DNA from: Sulfurovum sp.
GTDB lineage: Bacteria; Campylobacterota; Campylobacteria; Campylobacterales; Sulfurovaceae
Length of the DNA: 5,590 bases
NCBI GenBank assembly: GCA_003978395.1
Contig: QNZV01000134.1
Location: 1 to 5,590, forward strand
Direction of reading: 5' to 3'
The stretch's first letter is position 1, and the number at the start of each line of letters is the position of its first letter. Both the position numbers and the translations under genes were made by a program. Below are positions 4,628 to 5,590 of this stretch, one piece after another. Under the pieces are notes generated by a model. It was not told the DNA's origin and did no database searches. It saw only the letters and a program-made list of their open reading frames with translations.

Positions 4628-5590
4628 TTAAGCACCTGGAATATGTTGTCTATGTTCAACAGAGTATGTAAATGTAGGTGTTGTTAAGTTTTCAATATAT
4701 TTAACAAACTTACCTGTCTCTGATTCATAGATACCAATTCTACCAGTTGTCCACTCTGAAATCATTGTCCATTTACCATGGTTTGCAGGTTCAGCGTGAA
4801 GAAGTCTTGGTTGAACAGGATTTTTAACAACAGCACCTAGTTTAGTAGGCATTGGCAAGATTTTCTCTTTTCCAAATGCTTTTTCAATTACAGGTACTTT
4901 TGCATGTTGAGTTGCATCCCAAGTTTGAAGAACTTTTTTGGTTTTAGCATCTATTAGTTGACCTTTAGTTTTACCAACTTTGATAATTCTATCAGTCTCT
5001 AAAGTCTCTTTGTTAATCAAATGAACTTCATTGTATTTATCAGGTTTACCAAGTACACAGTCAGACCAAATCCAAGGTGTATGCTCAGCAGTACCTACAA
5101 ATAGACCACCACCAGCAGTTTTAACTTTTTTGATAATTTTCCAACTTGGAGAGTCCCAAATAACAACTGAACCAAAGTTCATAGAGTTCGTAGCATTAAG
5201 CTGTTTACCTAATTTTTTATTGAACCAAGATGAACCTTGACCTGGGTGTGGCTTAGATTTTTTACCTGTATGAACTTTTGCTGCTAATTTTTTAGTTTTG
5301 AAATCAACTATACCCATTAAGTCACTTCCTTGAGAAGCAATCATAAAGTATCGTCCAAAATCTTTACCTTTATTTTCATTTAGGAAACAGTCATGTAAGA
5401 TTTTACCAATATTTGGAATATCTCCAACAATTGGGAAATCAGGCTTAGAGTAATCTATAATATAAGTGTGTCCTGCATCTTTGAGTGCTATTGCAAAATA
5501 TGGTCCATAAGGAGTATCTGCAATACCAGCTACACGGCTAGGTCCAATTTGTCCATCTGGGTCAATTACACGGCTAGTATCGTAAACTTT
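4628..5590 (-). CDS. nirS: Cytochrome cd1 nitrite reductase-like protein, heme d1 propeller domain (5' end outside window)
   Basis: The - strand frame is open from the window edge to the TAA at 4628-4630, giving the last 320 residues; the Met at 5344 is internal. The sequence matches the d1-heme eight-bladed propeller of periplasmic nitrite reductase NirS (nitrite to nitric oxide). In-window residues 65-67 (LHD) followed by RYFMIASQ...MGIVD, then KPHPGQGSSW at 113-122, correspond to FLHDGG...HRYFM and TPHPGRGANF of Pseudomonas aeruginosa NirS. Thus H66 and H115 match the substrate-binding H327 and H369. Later blades show TAGGGLFVGTAEHTPW, and the end NLTTPTFTYSVEHRQH matches LITPTGKFNVYNTQHD. 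Having both histidines favours NirS over the heme d1 biosynthesis paralogues NirF and NirN. The cytochrome c domain, signal peptide and d1 proximal ligand lie upstream and are unseen, so a paralogue cannot be excluded. Residues about 206-259 appear inserted relative to P. aeruginosa. Confidence 0.72.
   Translation of the reverse strand, partial: KVYDTSRVIDPDGQIGPSRVAGIADTPYGPYFAIALKDAGHTYIIDYSKPDFPIVGDIPNIGKILHDCFLNENKGKDFGRYFMIASQGSDLMGIVDFKTKKLAAKVHTGKKSKPHPGQGSSWFNKKLGKQLNATNSMNFGSVVIWDSPSWKIIKKVKTAGGGLFVGTAEHTPWIWSDCVLGKPDKYNEVHLINKETLETDRIIKVGKTKGQLIDAKTKKVLQTWDATQHAKVPVIEKAFGKEKILPMPTKLGAVVKNPVQPRLLHAEPANHGKWTMISEWTTGRIGIYESETGKFVKYIENLTTPTFTYSVEHRQHIPGA

Noticed and set aside
5031..5240. 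69-codon + strand ORF opposite the nirS-like gene
   Set aside because: It is antisense to a clearly conserved heme d1-domain coding region, has no Shine-Dalgarno, and its translation resembles no protein.
5342..5344. Met codon at 5344 as the start of the nirS-like gene
   Set aside because: The upstream frame continues to the window edge and encodes conserved propeller sequence, including the LHD active-site histidine, so this Met is internal.

Overview
The window looks like a piece of an AT-rich Campylobacterota (Epsilonproteobacteria) chromosome, probably from the Sulfurimonas/Sulfurovum/Arcobacter neighbourhood. The evidence is the low GC, a NrdB whose start and tail (IFGG-PTG near the N-terminus, SNFFE...NYAK...DDF at the C-terminus) resemble those I recall from Campylobacter and Helicobacter, and a cytochrome d1-type nitrite reductase sequence as expected in a denitrifier. 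The taxonomic placement is inference. No mobile element, CRISPR, tRNA or rRNA was seen.

Left part (1-1468, + strand): the 3' end of a gene with an acidic linker and a probable NTF2-like C-terminal domain is followed after 25 bases by moaC (molybdenum cofactor synthesis). moaC overlaps a small DUF493/YbeD-family gene by 17 bases. The run ends in an intrinsic terminator whose hairpin contains the last stop codon, so the three genes probably form the end of one operon.

Centre left (1469-2721, + strand): a TATAAT box is followed by an unusually long, apparently structured leader of about 170 bases. It leads to a two-gene unit with a 4-base overlap: a protein ending in a ubiquitin-like Ub-Mut7C domain, and a separate Mut7-C PIN-like RNase with a zinc ribbon. 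These domains are commonly fused in one polypeptide, so the split arrangement and the extra N-terminal region on the first protein are the most interesting features here.

Centre (2722-3535): a small outer-membrane beta-barrel gene on the - strand ends in a hairpin with a T tract on its own strand. It is divergent from nrdB across an AT-rich intergenic region of about 250 bases that holds promoter-like boxes for both genes.

Right part (3536-5590): a complete nrdB (aerobic ribonucleotide reductase small subunit) is convergent with the 3' 960 bases of a nirS-like gene that runs off the right edge. A 14-pair hairpin separates them. NrdB keeps the radical tyrosine, but its last iron-ligand motif has one extra residue (E-x-x-x-H instead of E-x-x-H). 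The nirS-like protein keeps both active-site histidines that bind nitrite in cytochrome cd1, but carries an apparent insertion of about 50 residues.

The gene groups are mostly unrelated housekeeping and respiratory functions (Moco synthesis, RNA processing, envelope, dNTP supply, denitrification). No single new multi-gene system is evident; the split Ub-Mut7C/Mut7-C unit is the best candidate for something under-described.
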